Source: Filimonas effusa
Lineage (GTDB): Bacteria > Bacteroidota > Bacteroidia > Chitinophagales > Chitinophagaceae
Direction of reading: 5' to 3'
Length of the DNA stretch: 64,000 nucleotides
NCBI RefSeq assembly: GCF_004118675.1
Contig: NZ_SDHZ01000001.1
Location: 2,046,001 to 2,110,000, forward strand
In this document: positions 9,885-19,287 of the stretch, in pieces
Layout: each line of letters begins with the position of its first letter
Position numbering within the stretch: the first letter of the stretch is position 1
Program-made: the position numbers and the translations under genes
The notes under the pieces: generated by a model
The model's database searches: none
Told to the model about the DNA's origin: nothing
Seen by the model: only the letters and a program-made list of their open reading frames with translations

Positions 9885-11042
9885 CTATTCCGCCCAGCTC
9901 ATAGTATAACCACCATTCTCTATGGCCAGGGCCTGTACTGTTAATTTAAGAGGGTGAAAGGTATCAACCATAACAGCCAGTTCCTTGGTTTCCTTTGCAC
10001 CAATACTTTTTTCAACAGCGCCGGGATGCGGACCATGTGGAATGCCACCAGGATGTAAGGTGATCATTCCCTTGGTAACATGTTTCCTGCTCATAAAATC
10101 GCCATCAACATAATACAATACCTCGTCGCTGTCTATATTACTGTGATTGTAAGGCGCCGGAACAGACTGCGGATGATAATCATATAAACGAGGTACAAAA
10201 CTGCATACCACAAAATTGTTCGCCTCAAAGGTCTGATGCACAGGTGGCGGCTGATGTACTCTTCCCGTAATAGGTTCAAAGTCATGAATGCTGAAAGCAA
10301 AAGGATAACAACAACCATCCCACCCTATCACATCAAATGGATGATAAGCATAATGAAGATGATACATCCTCCCCTGCTTTTTCACTTTGATGACAAAGTC
10401 ACCCTGCTCATCAAAGGTTACAAGGTGTTGCGGGGCGCGGACATCCCTTTCACAAAAGGGTGAATGCTCCAGAAGCTGGCCATAATGACTAAGATAACGT
10501 TTCGGAAACCTGATAGGACTAAAGCTCTCCACTATGAACAGCCGGTTGTCAGTGCTCTCGAAAACAACCTGGTAAATCGTACCCCGTGGAATCACCAGGT
10601 AATCACCATATGAGAAAGCAAGTTCTCCATATTGCGTCAACAGCTTGCCATTGCCCTTATGTATAAAGATCATTTCATCGGCATCGGCATTTTTATAAAA
10701 ATAGCCTTCCATACTTTGCTGTGGCGCAGCAAGTACGATATGACAATCATTGTTCACCAGAACAGGCACCCTGCTTTGCAGAAAATCAGCATGCGGCGCA
10801 ATCTTAAAACCTTCAAGACTGCGATGTTTCAGCATTTTTTCTTCGGCAACCTGTGGCATAACATCATATGGTTCTTCTGCGCGGGTGATGGCTGTTGGCG
10901 GATGACAATGATATAATAAAGAATAATCACTGCTAAAGCCTTCGGTACTGAAAAGCTGTTCTGCATATAATGAACCATCGGGACGGCGGAATTGGGTATG
11001 ACGTTTATGTGGAACGTTTCCCAGCTTATGATAATAGGGCAT
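9885..11042 (-). CDS. hmgA: homogentisate 1,2-dioxygenase
   Basis: A 385-aa cupin-fold, Fe(II)-dependent ring-cleaving enzyme that opens homogentisate to maleylacetoacetate in tyrosine and phenylalanine breakdown. The C-terminal core carries the family pattern: FDVIGWDGCCYPF, HQTFEANNFVVCSFVPR, H300, a nearby acidic residue (D306/E307), H330 and PHGPHPG (H336). By analogy with the human enzyme, H300, the acidic residue and H336 bind iron, and H330 is a second-shell histidine. At 385 aa it is shorter than the roughly 430-440 aa classical enzymes, as in other Bacteroidota. No maleylacetoacetate isomerase or fumarylacetoacetase gene is next to it. Confidence 0.9.
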   Translation of the reverse strand: MPYYHKLGNVPHKRHTQFRRPDGSLYAEQLFSTEGFSSDYSLLYHCHPPTAITRAEEPYDVMPQVAEEKMLKHRSLEGFKIAPHADFLQSRVPVLVNNDCHIVLAAPQQSMEGYFYKNADADEMIFIHKGNGKLLTQYGELAFSYGDYLVIPRGTIYQVVFESTDNRLFIVESFSPIRFPKRYLSHYGQLLEHSPFCERDVRAPQHLVTFDEQGDFVIKVKKQGRMYHLHYAYHPFDVIGWDGCCYPFAFSIHDFEPITGRVHQPPPVHQTFEANNFVVCSFVPRLYDYHPQSVPAPYNHSNIDSDEVLYYVDGDFMSRKHVTKGMITLHPGGIPHGPHPGAVEKSIGAKETKELAVMVDTFHPLKLTVQALAIENGGYTMSWAE

Positions 11043-11278
11043 GATTAAAGAATAAATGATGATAGATAATAGACAATAAAGGCAGCCTTGATTTAGTATC
11101 AGCTAAAACAAGAACGCGTTACATAAGGAATTTGCTGGATAAGGAAAGATCAAGCGAAGCCTGCAGGAAAGCATACTTCCAGCGGCGCTTATCTATCCAA
11201 TAGGTAAAGTTTCGATAGAAAGGCATAATTTGGCAATCGTTACAGGAACTAAGATAGTCATTATTCAGAATAGTTAAG

Positions 11279-11683
11279 ATGAAAGAGATCAGATGCGCAG
11301 GGCTTATAGTCGTTAAAGACCGGCAGTTGTTATTGGCATTCAGTAAAAACAAACAAGCCTGGTATTTGCCAGGCGGAAAACTGGACGCAGGCGAAACCGC
11401 CGAAGCAGCCCTGACACGCGAAGTACAGGAGGAATTGAATATTGTTATCCCTGCCGGCGAATTACAATGGTATTATCATATTACGGCGCCCGCCTTCGGG
11501 GAAAACAACCTGCAAATGAAACAGGATTGTTTCATTCATGAATTAAAACAGGAACCGGTGCCCTCTGCCGAAATTGGAGCCATCCGGTATTTCAGCCGTG
11601 AAAGCTATAAACAGGAACAACACCAGGTCCCGGGTGTTTTACTGGCTTTTGAACAATTAAAGAAAGATAACCTGGTCGATTAG
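11279..11683 (+). CDS. Nudix hydrolase
   Basis: A 134-aa protein with a complete Nudix box spanning residues about 33-55. It reads G-x5-E-x7-REVQEELNI, with Asn replacing the usual Gly near the end. Nudix enzymes cleave nucleoside diphosphates linked to another group; candidates are 8-oxo-dGTP or other damaged nucleotides, which sequence alone cannot settle. The stop codon is 2 nt before the start of the metallophosphoesterase gene, so the two are almost certainly one transcript. It is divergent from hmgA. Confidence 0.9.
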   Translation: MKEIRCAGLIVVKDRQLLLAFSKNKQAWYLPGGKLDAGETAEAALTREVQEELNIVIPAGELQWYYHITAPAFGENNLQMKQDCFIHELKQEPVPSAEIGAIRYFSRESYKQEQHQVPGVLLAFEQLKKDNLVD

Positions 11684-11685
11684 TT

Positions 11686-12189
11686 ATGACACGGATAGGT
11701 TTAATATCAGATACACATCACTGGCTTGACGAAGCAGTGTTCAAACATTTTGAGAACACGGATGAAATATGGCATGCAGGAGACTTTGGCACGTCGGAAA
11801 TTTCCGATGCACTAAAAGCTTTCAGACCGTTGCGTGGTGTGTATGGCAATATCGATGGCCGCGATATCCGCTCCGAATTCCCGGAAGACCTGATCTTCAG
11901 CTGCGAAAAGGTGAAGGTCTTTATGAAGCATATTGGAGGCTACCCCAACAAATATGCGCCGGGTGTGCGCAACACCATCCTGCGCGAACGCCCGCAAATG
12001 TTTATCAGCGGGCATTCACATATTCTAAAGGTCATGTTCGACCCTAAATTGCAGTGTTTACATATGAACCCGGGCGCCGCAGGTAAACAAGGCTGGCATA
12101 AGGTGCGCACGCTTATCCGGTTCGCCATCGATGGCAGCGACATTAAGAATTGCGAGGTGATAGAACTGGGCGGCAGCAAAGATCTGTAA
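11686..12189 (+). CDS. YfcE/MJ0936-type metallophosphoesterase
   Basis: A 167-aa single-domain calcineurin-like phosphodiesterase. The dinuclear metal motifs are intact: D9-x-H11 (ISDTHH), GD33 (HAGDFG), GN55-D57 (YGNIDG) and GHSH (H110, H112). The size and the short linker between motifs fit the YfcE/MJ0936 subgroup of small cyclic-nucleotide or phosphodiester hydrolases. It is tightly coupled to the preceding Nudix gene (2-nt gap), suggesting a shared role in nucleotide clean-up (inference). It converges with the SNF2 helicase gene. Confidence 0.9.
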   Translation: MTRIGLISDTHHWLDEAVFKHFENTDEIWHAGDFGTSEISDALKAFRPLRGVYGNIDGRDIRSEFPEDLIFSCEKVKVFMKHIGGYPNKYAPGVRNTILRERPQMFISGHSHILKVMFDPKLQCLHMNPGAAGKQGWHKVRTLIRFAIDGSDIKNCEVIELGGSKDL

Positions 12190-12222
12190 ACATCCGGCCA
12201 CAATACCCATTCAACCGCTTTC

Positions 12223-15099
12223 TTAGCTGAACAGGAAGCTCACATCTTCTTCAGTCAATGATTTTACAAAACCTTCGTCTTCTATCACCAGCGCCCCTGC
12301 CAGTTGCTGCTTTTTCTGCTGTAACTGTATGATCCGCTCTTCAATGGTGTCTTTACAGATCATTTTATAGGCAAACACGTTTTTGGTCTGGCCTATTCTG
12401 TGCGCACGGTCTATGGCTTGCTGCTGAACCGCCGTATTCCACCAGGGATCGAAAAGGAATACATAGTCGGCTGCTGTCAGGTTAAGACCGGCATTACCCG
12501 CTTTAAGGCTTATAAGGAATACATTTACCTTGTTGTCGGGCTGCTGAAAATTATTAGCCATCTCGGCGCGCTGGGCAGGTGGCGTTTGTCCGTCAAAATG
12601 ATAGTAGGTAATACCCTCTTCACGAAATGCATCGGCAAGCAGGTTAAGCATAGAAGCAAACTGCGAGAATACCAGTACTTTATGATCTTTAAGATTGTTG
12701 GTAAGCTCCTCGATAAGCAAACTTGTCTTGATCGATTCGGTACAATTATGCTGCTGATCTTCAGGCAGTAACAACGGACTGTTACAAAGTTGCCTCAAGC
12801 GCAACATGCCCTGTAACAAAGCCATGGTGCTCTTACCCAATCCATCTTTTTCTATTTCCAGGAAAACGGAACTTTTTATACTTTCCCTTATTTCATCATA
12901 CAAAGCTTTTTGTTCCGGCTTCATGGTACACCACAACACCATTTCTGTCTTGGGAGGCAGATCTGATGCCACCTGCTGTTTGGTTCTGCGTAACAGAAAC
13001 GGAGAGGTTAGTTTATGTAAAGCCTTGATTTTTACTTCATCCTGCAGCCTGTCGATAGCATCGGCATATTCACGTTTAAAAAATTCACGGTTGCCAAACA
13101 TGCCTGGAAGCAGGAAGCTCATCTGCGCATACAGGTCAAAAGTATTGTTCATTACAGGCGTACCGCTGAGGGCAAGACCAAATCCCGCCTGCAATTGGTT
13201 GACGGCGCGTGTAATTTGCGCCGAAGGGTTCTTGATATGATGGCTTTCATCAAGCGCCACCACATCAAAGGCTTGCTCCTGCAGAGCATCTATATCCGCA
13301 CGAACAGTACCATAGCTGGTGATAAGCACCTGGATGTTTTTCTGGCGGATGTGCTGCAATTGCCTTCCCGGGCCATAATGCACCGCAGAACGCAGATGCG
13401 GAGCAAACTTCTTTAACTCCTGCTGCCAGTTGAATAACAGGGAAGAAGGGCAGATGATAAGATGCCTTGCATGAGGTTTATGCTGCGTTTGCCAGGCAAG
13501 GAAACAAATTGTCTGTAATGTTTTACCAAGCCCCATATCATCGGCTAAACAGGCCCCTGCACCCGCTGCTGCCAGTAATGCCAGCCATTCGTAACCTTTC
13601 TGCTGGTAAGGACGCAAAGTTGCATTAATGCCCTGCGGAAGCGGGTATACCGGGGCTGGCGACTGTTGCCACCTCTCCCACTGCTGCCACCAGCCGGCAT
13701 CGATAACAGGCTTAAGTACCTGCCGGTCTTCGGGTACATGCTGCTCGCTGAAAGCAAGCCAGCGCGATACCGTTACCGTATTCTTTACCACTTTGCCATG
13801 CTTGAGCAGCATACTGTATTGCTGCAACCACTCGTCATCCAGCACACCCAGGGAAGTATCTTTCAGTAACACCATATGCTGACCAGCATACAGCAGCTTC
13901 TGCAACTCTGAAAGCGCAATTTCTTCTTTGCCAAAACGCACCGACAACTGTACGGTTACTGTATTGTTTTCCTTGTTGGTGATAGTACTGGTAGTTGCTA
14001 CCTTAAAAGAAGAATAGCGGAAATGCTGGAGCATATCCATGCCCGCCACCTCAACATCCAGCTCAAGCAAACGATGATAAACCTTTAAAAACCATTGCTT
14101 TTTGCGAGCCTCATCAAATGAAATATAATAATACCCGTTACGCTGGCGGGCGAAGCTCTCGTGCATGCTTTCCAGGAGCTGGATAAAAGCAGTTTCCGCA
14201 GCTTTGTTGCGTAATACCTGCCTGGTTTGCCCGTTTATAGTAACGCTCATAGCTGCCGTCCACGGACCATCTGCCGTAAAATCATCATACAGCCATTGCG
14301 GGGTAAACACCAGGTACGAGGGATGTATTTCACTGAGTACCACTCTATTGCGTGGTATTATTTCCACTTTTTCACCCGTTTGCAGCAGGTTGCGTTTAAC
14401 GGTATAATTGTCCTGGAGCCGGGTTAACACATTTTCTTCAAAGGCCGCCCTGCCGTTGACCGAGGCCTTTTGAGGCATTAGTTTCAGCCATTCCAGGGTC
14501 TGGTAATCGGTATAAGTGAGTAAGAAATATTCTCCGCCCGTTTCCACAAGAAACTGATGACGGTTAAAATGATCGAGCGGCAGACGGCTGCCGTTCATGA
14601 ACACGAACGATCGTAATAGGAGTTCGTTTTCTTCATTTTCTGTAACCTCGAACTGTAACATCGGCCGTAACGGGCTAAAGCTGCAGGGAGCAGACTGTAG
14701 ATTGCCGTTCTCTGTCTGTATTTTATGATACCACTTTACCTGTGCAGCCTGTGACTTCAGCGGTTCAAAAAGCTCACAGAGACGACGGGTGATGGCTTTC
14801 TGAAAAAAGACTTCATAAGGTTCCGTATTTCCTGCCGGCAGCTTATCAAACTTTATTCTAATAGCTGCTTTGCTGTCACGTACCCCTTCACGGGTGAAGC
14901 AAACCAGCGCTTCTTTAGCAGGTTTCGACAAGTGGGAATAATAATCCTTTATTTCCTGCAGGTCGGGCTTACAGGCTATATAGTCTGTTTTTCCTTTTTC
15001 CTTGATGATATGCAGCGACTCCACTACCTGGTGATCGGTTAGCATACGGTGAGGAGAGAGTAATAATACCGTCTTATGATCGTTCTGAGATACAGCCAT
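12223..15099 (-). CDS. SNF2-family DEAD/DEAH-box helicase
   Basis: A 958-aa Swi2/Snf2-type ATPase. Residues about 1-490 form an N-terminal region without recognised motifs. The ATPase starts near residue 490: Walker A DDMGLGKT (520-527), motif Ia PSSLLFNW, motif II DESH (617-620), motif III SGTP (645-648). The C-terminal helicase lobe has VLVFSQF, FDGQTPPAQR, LISLKAGNAGLNL and RAHRIGQ. Family members translocate on double-stranded DNA and remodel protein-DNA complexes or stalled RNA polymerase. No SWIM zinc finger is evident in the N-terminal part. The upstream sequence on the minus strand has a TATTTTCG element 19-26 nt before the ATG, a near match to the Bacteroidota -7 box. Confidence 0.92.
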   Translation of the reverse strand: MAVSQNDHKTVLLLSPHRMLTDHQVVESLHIIKEKGKTDYIACKPDLQEIKDYYSHLSKPAKEALVCFTREGVRDSKAAIRIKFDKLPAGNTEPYEVFFQKAITRRLCELFEPLKSQAAQVKWYHKIQTENGNLQSAPCSFSPLRPMLQFEVTENEENELLLRSFVFMNGSRLPLDHFNRHQFLVETGGEYFLLTYTDYQTLEWLKLMPQKASVNGRAAFEENVLTRLQDNYTVKRNLLQTGEKVEIIPRNRVVLSEIHPSYLVFTPQWLYDDFTADGPWTAAMSVTINGQTRQVLRNKAAETAFIQLLESMHESFARQRNGYYYISFDEARKKQWFLKVYHRLLELDVEVAGMDMLQHFRYSSFKVATTSTITNKENNTVTVQLSVRFGKEEIALSELQKLLYAGQHMVLLKDTSLGVLDDEWLQQYSMLLKHGKVVKNTVTVSRWLAFSEQHVPEDRQVLKPVIDAGWWQQWERWQQSPAPVYPLPQGINATLRPYQQKGYEWLALLAAAGAGACLADDMGLGKTLQTICFLAWQTQHKPHARHLIICPSSLLFNWQQELKKFAPHLRSAVHYGPGRQLQHIRQKNIQVLITSYGTVRADIDALQEQAFDVVALDESHHIKNPSAQITRAVNQLQAGFGLALSGTPVMNNTFDLYAQMSFLLPGMFGNREFFKREYADAIDRLQDEVKIKALHKLTSPFLLRRTKQQVASDLPPKTEMVLWCTMKPEQKALYDEIRESIKSSVFLEIEKDGLGKSTMALLQGMLRLRQLCNSPLLLPEDQQHNCTESIKTSLLIEELTNNLKDHKVLVFSQFASMLNLLADAFREEGITYYHFDGQTPPAQRAEMANNFQQPDNKVNVFLISLKAGNAGLNLTAADYVFLFDPWWNTAVQQQAIDRAHRIGQTKNVFAYKMICKDTIEERIIQLQQKKQQLAGALVIEDEGFVKSLTEEDVSFLFS

Positions 15100-15133
15100 G
15101 AGAATAAAAGCTGCGAAAATAAGGAATAGAAAA

Positions 15134-15157
15134 AAGCAGCCCGGTATCGGGCTGCTT
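15134..15157 (-). terminator. Rho-independent terminator of the 15199-15651 gene
   Basis: A perfect 10-bp stem (AAGCAGCCCG/CGGGCTGCTT) with a 4-nt loop is flanked by an A run (from 15131) and a T run (15159-15164). On the minus strand it follows the membrane-protein stop at 15199 and precedes the helicase start at 15099. Confidence 0.85.
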
Positions 15158-15198
15158 CTTTTTTATTGCCTTAAGGCGGAATTTGAATTTTATTTCTT

Positions 15199-15651
15199 CT
15201 ATGGCATCAATGACCTGCCTACCACCTCGCGGAAAGGCCAGGGTATTACCGCCATAAGCACCACCAGCGCGAGAGTGAACAGTATTGCCGCCTTTTTGTG
15301 TTTGGCAGCGTCAGGAATAGCTTTGCGCGCTACACCTTTGCCTATGGTGATAAGCACAATCGCAATAACGGTTCCAAGTGGGTGCTCTACAAGGTAAAAA
15401 CGCCAGAAAGCGTCTTTCATCACACTTGTCCCCTCAGGAACATTCATCCAGCCAAAACGGCCGAAAATAACCTGGTAAAGACCTATCAGCAGGGTAGTAT
15501 GCGCCGAGATCATCAGAAACAGCCCCAGCTTTTTATCAGCGGCGGTATATGGCTTATTCAAGGCAGAGAAATGACGCACAATATTTACCACGAGTAAAAT
15601 CAGGATCACCCAACGGAGAAAACTATGCAAGTGTAGCAGTCCTATTTCCAT
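15199..15651 (-). CDS. small four-helix membrane protein, cytochrome b-like
   Basis: A 150-aa integral membrane protein with four predicted helices (about residues 10-28, 43-63, 88-105 and 122-139). Histidines H7, H9, H51 and H90 lie at or near helix ends and could bind heme, and such Bacteroidota proteins are sometimes annotated as cytochrome b-like. No redox partner gene is nearby. The function should be treated as unknown; the membrane topology is the firm part. Confidence 0.75.
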   Translation of the reverse strand: MEIGLLHLHSFLRWVILILLVVNIVRHFSALNKPYTAADKKLGLFLMISAHTTLLIGLYQVIFGRFGWMNVPEGTSVMKDAFWRFYLVEHPLGTVIAIVLITIGKGVARKAIPDAAKHKKAAILFTLALVVLMAVIPWPFREVVGRSLMP

Positions 15652-15778
15652 AATTCATCATTTTAAGGCAAAGTAATTGGGGAAAAGGGAAAAAACCAAA
15701 ATAGATGACAGATCGTGGAACAACCGCATGACCAGAATACAGGCAAAAAGAAACTGGGAGGGTGAAAATGGGGAGTTT

Positions 15779-15810
15779 TTGGCGGAATACGGCAGGGGCC
15801 ATTACATTTG
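15779..15810 (+). promoter_or_regulatory. promoter of the TPR lipoprotein gene
   Basis: TTG at 15779-15781, a 21-nt spacer and TACATTTG at 15803-15810 match the Bacteroidota housekeeping promoter (TTG, about 17-23 nt, TAnnTTTG). The ATG at 15815 lies 4 nt downstream, so the mRNA is nearly leaderless. This rules out the longer reading frame that starts at 15677. Confidence 0.75.
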
Positions 15811-15814
15811 TGTT

Positions 15815-16627
15815 ATGAAAAAAGCGGTAGGAGTTATTGCCCTCTTTGGTTTTATGACACTGAATACAGGATGCGGCAGCAATGGTAAAGAAGAACAGCA
15901 AACCGAAAATAACGACGCCTTGCCGGCAGCCGTGGAAAAAATGCAGGCGGCGGTAAAACAAAAACCCGACAGCACAGGCTTAAGGCTCCGGCTGGTGGAT
16001 ATGCTTGATAGCATAGGACATTATAAGGAAGCAGCCGCAGAAATGGACAGCCTGCTCGTTAAAGACAGCTCCAACTATGGCCTCTGGTTTACCAAGGCAC
16101 AGGTCCTCGAACACAGCGGAGACACTACAGGCGCGATAAAAGGCTATTCAAACGCCATCAGGATCTATGCAGCACCCGATGCCCTGTTATCCCTGGCGAA
16201 TTTATATGCCGAGAAAAAAGACAAAAGAACGCTTGATGCGCTGGCTACCGTACAACAAATGCGGCTGGGACGCGAAACCGACGCCAATTGCGCCTTTATA
16301 GCAGGTGTTTATTACGCAAGAACAGGAAATGCCGCCGCCGCACTGGAACAGTTCGATAACTGTATCGCCAACAACTACACTTACATGGAAGCTTATATCG
16401 AAAAAGGCATGCTCTATTTCGACCGTAAAGAATATAAACAGGCAATGGAAGTATTCCGGTTCGCCTCCACTGTAAATACGCTCTATGCCGATGCCTATTA
16501 CTACCAGGCCAGGTGTTACGAAATGATGGGACAGAAAGACAGCGCCATTCTGCGCTTTAAACAGTCTCTGAGCCTCGACAAAGGATTGAAAGAAGCCCGG
16601 GCAGGACTGAAAAGACTGGGAGAATAG
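15815..16627 (+). CDS. TPR-repeat lipoprotein
   Basis: 270 aa from ATG 15815, chosen because the next residues form a lipoprotein signal (Lys-Lys, a hydrophobic core, then TGC) and a promoter ends just before it. The mature part has a short charged linker followed by about five tetratricopeptide-like helical pairs, for example GHYKEAAAEMDSLL, GDTTGAIKGYSNAI, GNAAAALEQFDNCI and KEYKQAMEVFRFA. These form a protein-binding solenoid, probably on the periplasmic side of the outer or inner membrane. Substrate or partner is unknown. Confidence 0.85.
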   Translation: MKKAVGVIALFGFMTLNTGCGSNGKEEQQTENNDALPAAVEKMQAAVKQKPDSTGLRLRLVDMLDSIGHYKEAAAEMDSLLVKDSSNYGLWFTKAQVLEHSGDTTGAIKGYSNAIRIYAAPDALLSLANLYAEKKDKRTLDALATVQQMRLGRETDANCAFIAGVYYARTGNAAAALEQFDNCIANNYTYMEAYIEKGMLYFDRKEYKQAMEVFRFASTVNTLYADAYYYQARCYEMMGQKDSAILRFKQSLSLDKGLKEARAGLKRLGE

Positions 16628-16684
16628 TAATAAATGGTGGTATCATATTTTTAGATCTCAATACAAACAGATAATTATTATACG

Positions 16685-17350
16685 ATGGCCATAATAGCAC
16701 CTTCTCTCCTGGCAGCCGATTTCCTGAGGCTGTGGGATGAGTGTAAGATGATTAATGAAAGTGAAGCTGAATGGTTTCACCTCGATGTAATGGATGGCAG
16801 ATTTGTGCCTAATATCAGCTTTGGACTGCCGGTGATAGAACATATCCGCAAAACCACAAAAAAGGAATGCGATGTTCACCTGATGATAGTAGAGCCTGAA
16901 AAATATACCACTGCATTTAAAGAAGCGGGCGCTGATAGGTTAACCGTGCATTATGAAGCCTGCACACACCTGCACCGTAACGTGGAAATGATCCGCCAGC
17001 TTGGTATGAAGGCAGGCGTCGCCCTTAATCCGCATACACCCGTTCTCTTGCTGAAAGAAATACTCCCCTATATCGACCAGGTGTGTATCATGAGCGTAAA
17101 CCCCGGCTTTGGTGGCCAGCAGTTCATCCCTACCTCGTTGAAAAAGATAGCTGAATTAAAACAAATGATCCGGGAAAGCGGCTACCCCGTACTTATACAG
17201 GTAGATGGCGGCGTATCCGTAAATAATGCAGCAGCCTTGGTTAACGCAGGGGCCGATGTACTGGTGGCAGGCAGCAACGTGTTTAAAGCCGAAAACCCCA
17301 CTGCTGCTATAGCACAGTTAAAAAAGGCAGGGAGTTTTTCAGAAGTTTAA
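16685..17350 (+). CDS. rpe: ribulose-phosphate 3-epimerase
   Basis: A 221-aa TIM-barrel enzyme interconverting ribulose 5-phosphate and xylulose 5-phosphate in the pentose phosphate pathway. The metal ligands are present: H32 and D34 (FHLDVMDG), H65 (CDVHLMI) and D174 (QVDGG). The phosphate-binding sequences SVNPGFGGQ and AGSNVF are also seen. The length is typical. It lies 57 nt after the TPR lipoprotein gene and 60 nt before the phoH promoter. Confidence 0.96.
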   Translation: MAIIAPSLLAADFLRLWDECKMINESEAEWFHLDVMDGRFVPNISFGLPVIEHIRKTTKKECDVHLMIVEPEKYTTAFKEAGADRLTVHYEACTHLHRNVEMIRQLGMKAGVALNPHTPVLLLKEILPYIDQVCIMSVNPGFGGQQFIPTSLKKIAELKQMIRESGYPVLIQVDGGVSVNNAAALVNAGADVLVAGSNVFKAENPTAAIAQLKKAGSFSEV

Positions 17351-17410
17351 CCAGCGGTTTTGTTCAGGATTAACAGGCTGTTAATTTCCACAAGCTGTGC
17401 ATAACATCTG

Positions 17411-17441
17411 TTGGAAATGGATGGTATTAAAGTTAAATTTG
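17411..17441 (+). promoter_or_regulatory. phoH promoter
   Basis: TTG at 17411-17413, a 20-nt spacer and TAAATTTG at 17434-17441 give a full Bacteroidota promoter. Transcription would start near 17448, giving a leader of about 70-110 nt depending on which phoH start is used. Confidence 0.7.
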
Positions 17442-17553
17442 GATACACACGCAACCGTACTCCGAAAACAAGAACAGAATGAAAGATCTGTCAATTGTTA
17501 TATTGTAGCCGGCATTGAATTTGGAGTATCTCTTTTACATTGTTCACCCAAAA

Positions 17554-18546
17554 GTGAGTACCTTGACAGAAACCATCATCAACCTGGACACCGTGAATCC
17601 AATAGAATTTTTTGGTGTCAACAACCGGAAGCTGGACCTGCTAAAGAAGAAATTTCCGCTGTTAAAGATCCTGTCCAGAGGAACACAAATTAAATTAAGC
17701 GGAGCTCCTGAGCATATCGAAACAGCCAAGGAAAAGATCGACCTCATCGTACAGTACATGGAACGTAATGGCGATTTGAGCGCGAATTATTTTGAACAGA
17801 TCTTAGGAGGCGATGATGCTGAGATCATCGACAATTTTGTAGAAAAAAATCCCAATGACATCCTGGTATTCGGGCCTAACGGAAAAACAGTAAGGGCCCG
17901 TACAGCTAACCAGAAACGCATGGTACAGGCTGCCGACCGCAACGACATCGTTTTTGCCATTGGACCCGCAGGTACAGGTAAAACCTATACCGCAGTAGCG
18001 TTGGCAGTGCGTGCGTTGAAAAACAAAGTGGTTAAGAAAATTATTTTAACACGCCCCGCCGTAGAAGCAGGTGAAAGTCTCGGCTTCCTGCCCGGCGACC
18101 TGAAAGAAAAGATCGACCCATACCTGAGGCCTTTATATGATGCGCTGGACGACATGATCCCCGCAGATAAACTGGGATATTATATGAGCACCCGCACCAT
18201 AGAAATTGCTCCGCTGGCTTATATGCGCGGCCGTACACTCGACAACGCCTTTATCATCCTCGATGAGGCGCAGAATACAAATGATCTGCAATTAAAGATG
18301 TTCCTGACCCGTATTGGAGCCAACGCAAAAGCGATCATCACCGGTGACCCCACACAGATCGACCTGCCTAAAAACCAGCGCAGCGGCCTTGAAAAGGCAA
18401 CCCGGATCCTGCGGAATATCGATGGTATCGCTCATATCGAACTCGACGAAGAAGACGTGGTACGGCACAGGCTCGTAAAAGCAATCATCAAAGCGTACGA
18501 CAAGGAGAAAGAAAAAGAAGAAACCAGGTACTCGCATTCCTCATGA
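17554..18546 (+). CDS. phoH: PhoH-family ATPase
   Basis: About 330 aa from GTG 17554. TTG 17515 and TTG 17563 are also possible; there is no ATG, and the conserved family region begins near [16 protein letters not shown]. The N-terminal half holds a small KH-like segment ([21 protein letters not shown]). The C-terminal half is the PhoH P-loop domain: GPAGTGKT (Walker A), [25 protein letters not shown] (Walker B) and [10 protein letters not shown]. These proteins are linked to RNA metabolism in several bacteria; no nuclease domain is fused here. The stop overlaps the next start (ATGA at 18543-18546), so translation of the two is coupled. Confidence 0.92.
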   Translation: MSTLTETIINLDTVNPIEFFGVNNRKLDLLKKKFPLLKILSRGTQIKLSGAPEHIETAKEKIDLIVQYMERNGDLSANYFEQILGGDDAEIIDNFVEKNPNDILVFGPNGKTVRARTANQKRMVQAADRNDIVFAIGPAGTGKTYTAVALAVRALKNKVVKKIILTRPAVEAGESLGFLPGDLKEKIDPYLRPLYDALDDMIPADKLGYYMSTRTIEIAPLAYMRGRTLDNAFIILDEAQNTNDLQLKMFLTRIGANAKAIITGDPTQIDLPKNQRSGLEKATRILRNIDGIAHIELDEEDVVRHRLVKAIIKAYDKEKEKEETRYSHSS

Positions 18547-19229
18547 TTATTATGAATGTATCGTTTATTAAAAAGAGGTGGCTGTTAAGCTGCCTCTTTG
18601 CTTTTGCCTGTAGTGCCTGTAACCCCTATAGTACGGCTTCAGACAACACACAACAGCTGCAGCTGGCAGAATGGAAGGCCGCCAGGCAAAAACATTCGCT
18701 GGAATGTATCGATTCTGCCCGTTTGATCCTGAAAGACGGCGATATTATCACCCGTACAGGCAACGACTTCACCAGCCAGGGCCTACGGCAGCTTTGCCAG
18801 TTGGATGCCACCTACTCGCATTGTGGTATTGTAAGCATCTCCGATAGTAATATTTATGTCTACCACGCATTGGGCGGCGAGATCAACCCCGATCAGAAAC
18901 TGAAAAAAGAAACGCTCGGCAATTTTTGCGATGCCCTGGATAACCTGGGCTTCGGTGTGTTTCGCTTTCCCTTAACAGCAGATCAGAACGGAAAGCTGCA
19001 CAAACTCCTCTCCCATCATTATGCCGCCGGACTGCCTTTTGATATGAAATTTGACCTGCACACCGATACTGCTATGTATTGCTCCGAATTTGTGTACAAA
19101 ATGCTCGAACAGGCATCCGCCTACGGCTTCCGGTTCCGCAAAGATACCCTTAACGGCCTCGCCTATGTAGCTCCGGACCGCATTTTCCTGCACCCGCGCT
19201 GCAGCGAAATAAGAAGATATGTATATTAA
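18543..19229 (+). CDS. YiiX/YaeF-like permuted NlpC/P60 lipoprotein
   Basis: 228 aa, starting at the ATG that overlaps the phoH stop; ATG 18552 is an alternative. The N-terminus is a lipoprotein signal with Cys near residue 26 (ACSAC). The mature protein has the circularly permuted papain-like signature: DGDIITR at about 66, H93 in YSHCGIV, and C180 in MYCSEFVY. Family members are thiol hydrolases of amide or ester bonds, proposed to act on peptidoglycan or lipids. The lipid anchor places it in the envelope. Confidence 0.85.
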   Translation: MIIMNVSFIKKRWLLSCLFAFACSACNPYSTASDNTQQLQLAEWKAARQKHSLECIDSARLILKDGDIITRTGNDFTSQGLRQLCQLDATYSHCGIVSISDSNIYVYHALGGEINPDQKLKKETLGNFCDALDNLGFGVFRFPLTADQNGKLHKLLSHHYAAGLPFDMKFDLHTDTAMYCSEFVYKMLEQASAYGFRFRKDTLNGLAYVAPDRIFLHPRCSEIRRYVY

Positions 19230-19287
19230 GCATTCAGCTTTCTGTTTCCCGATGCAATGTTATATCTTGCCGGCATAAATTAATCTT

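Noticed and set aside
15677-15814. Longer N-terminus of the TPR lipoprotein
   Set aside because: A full promoter at 15779-15810 and a lipoprotein signal at ATG 15815 show the later start is real.
17397-17693. Small frame overlapping the start of phoH
   Set aside because: It is out of phase with phoH, spans the phoH promoter and has no recognisable features.
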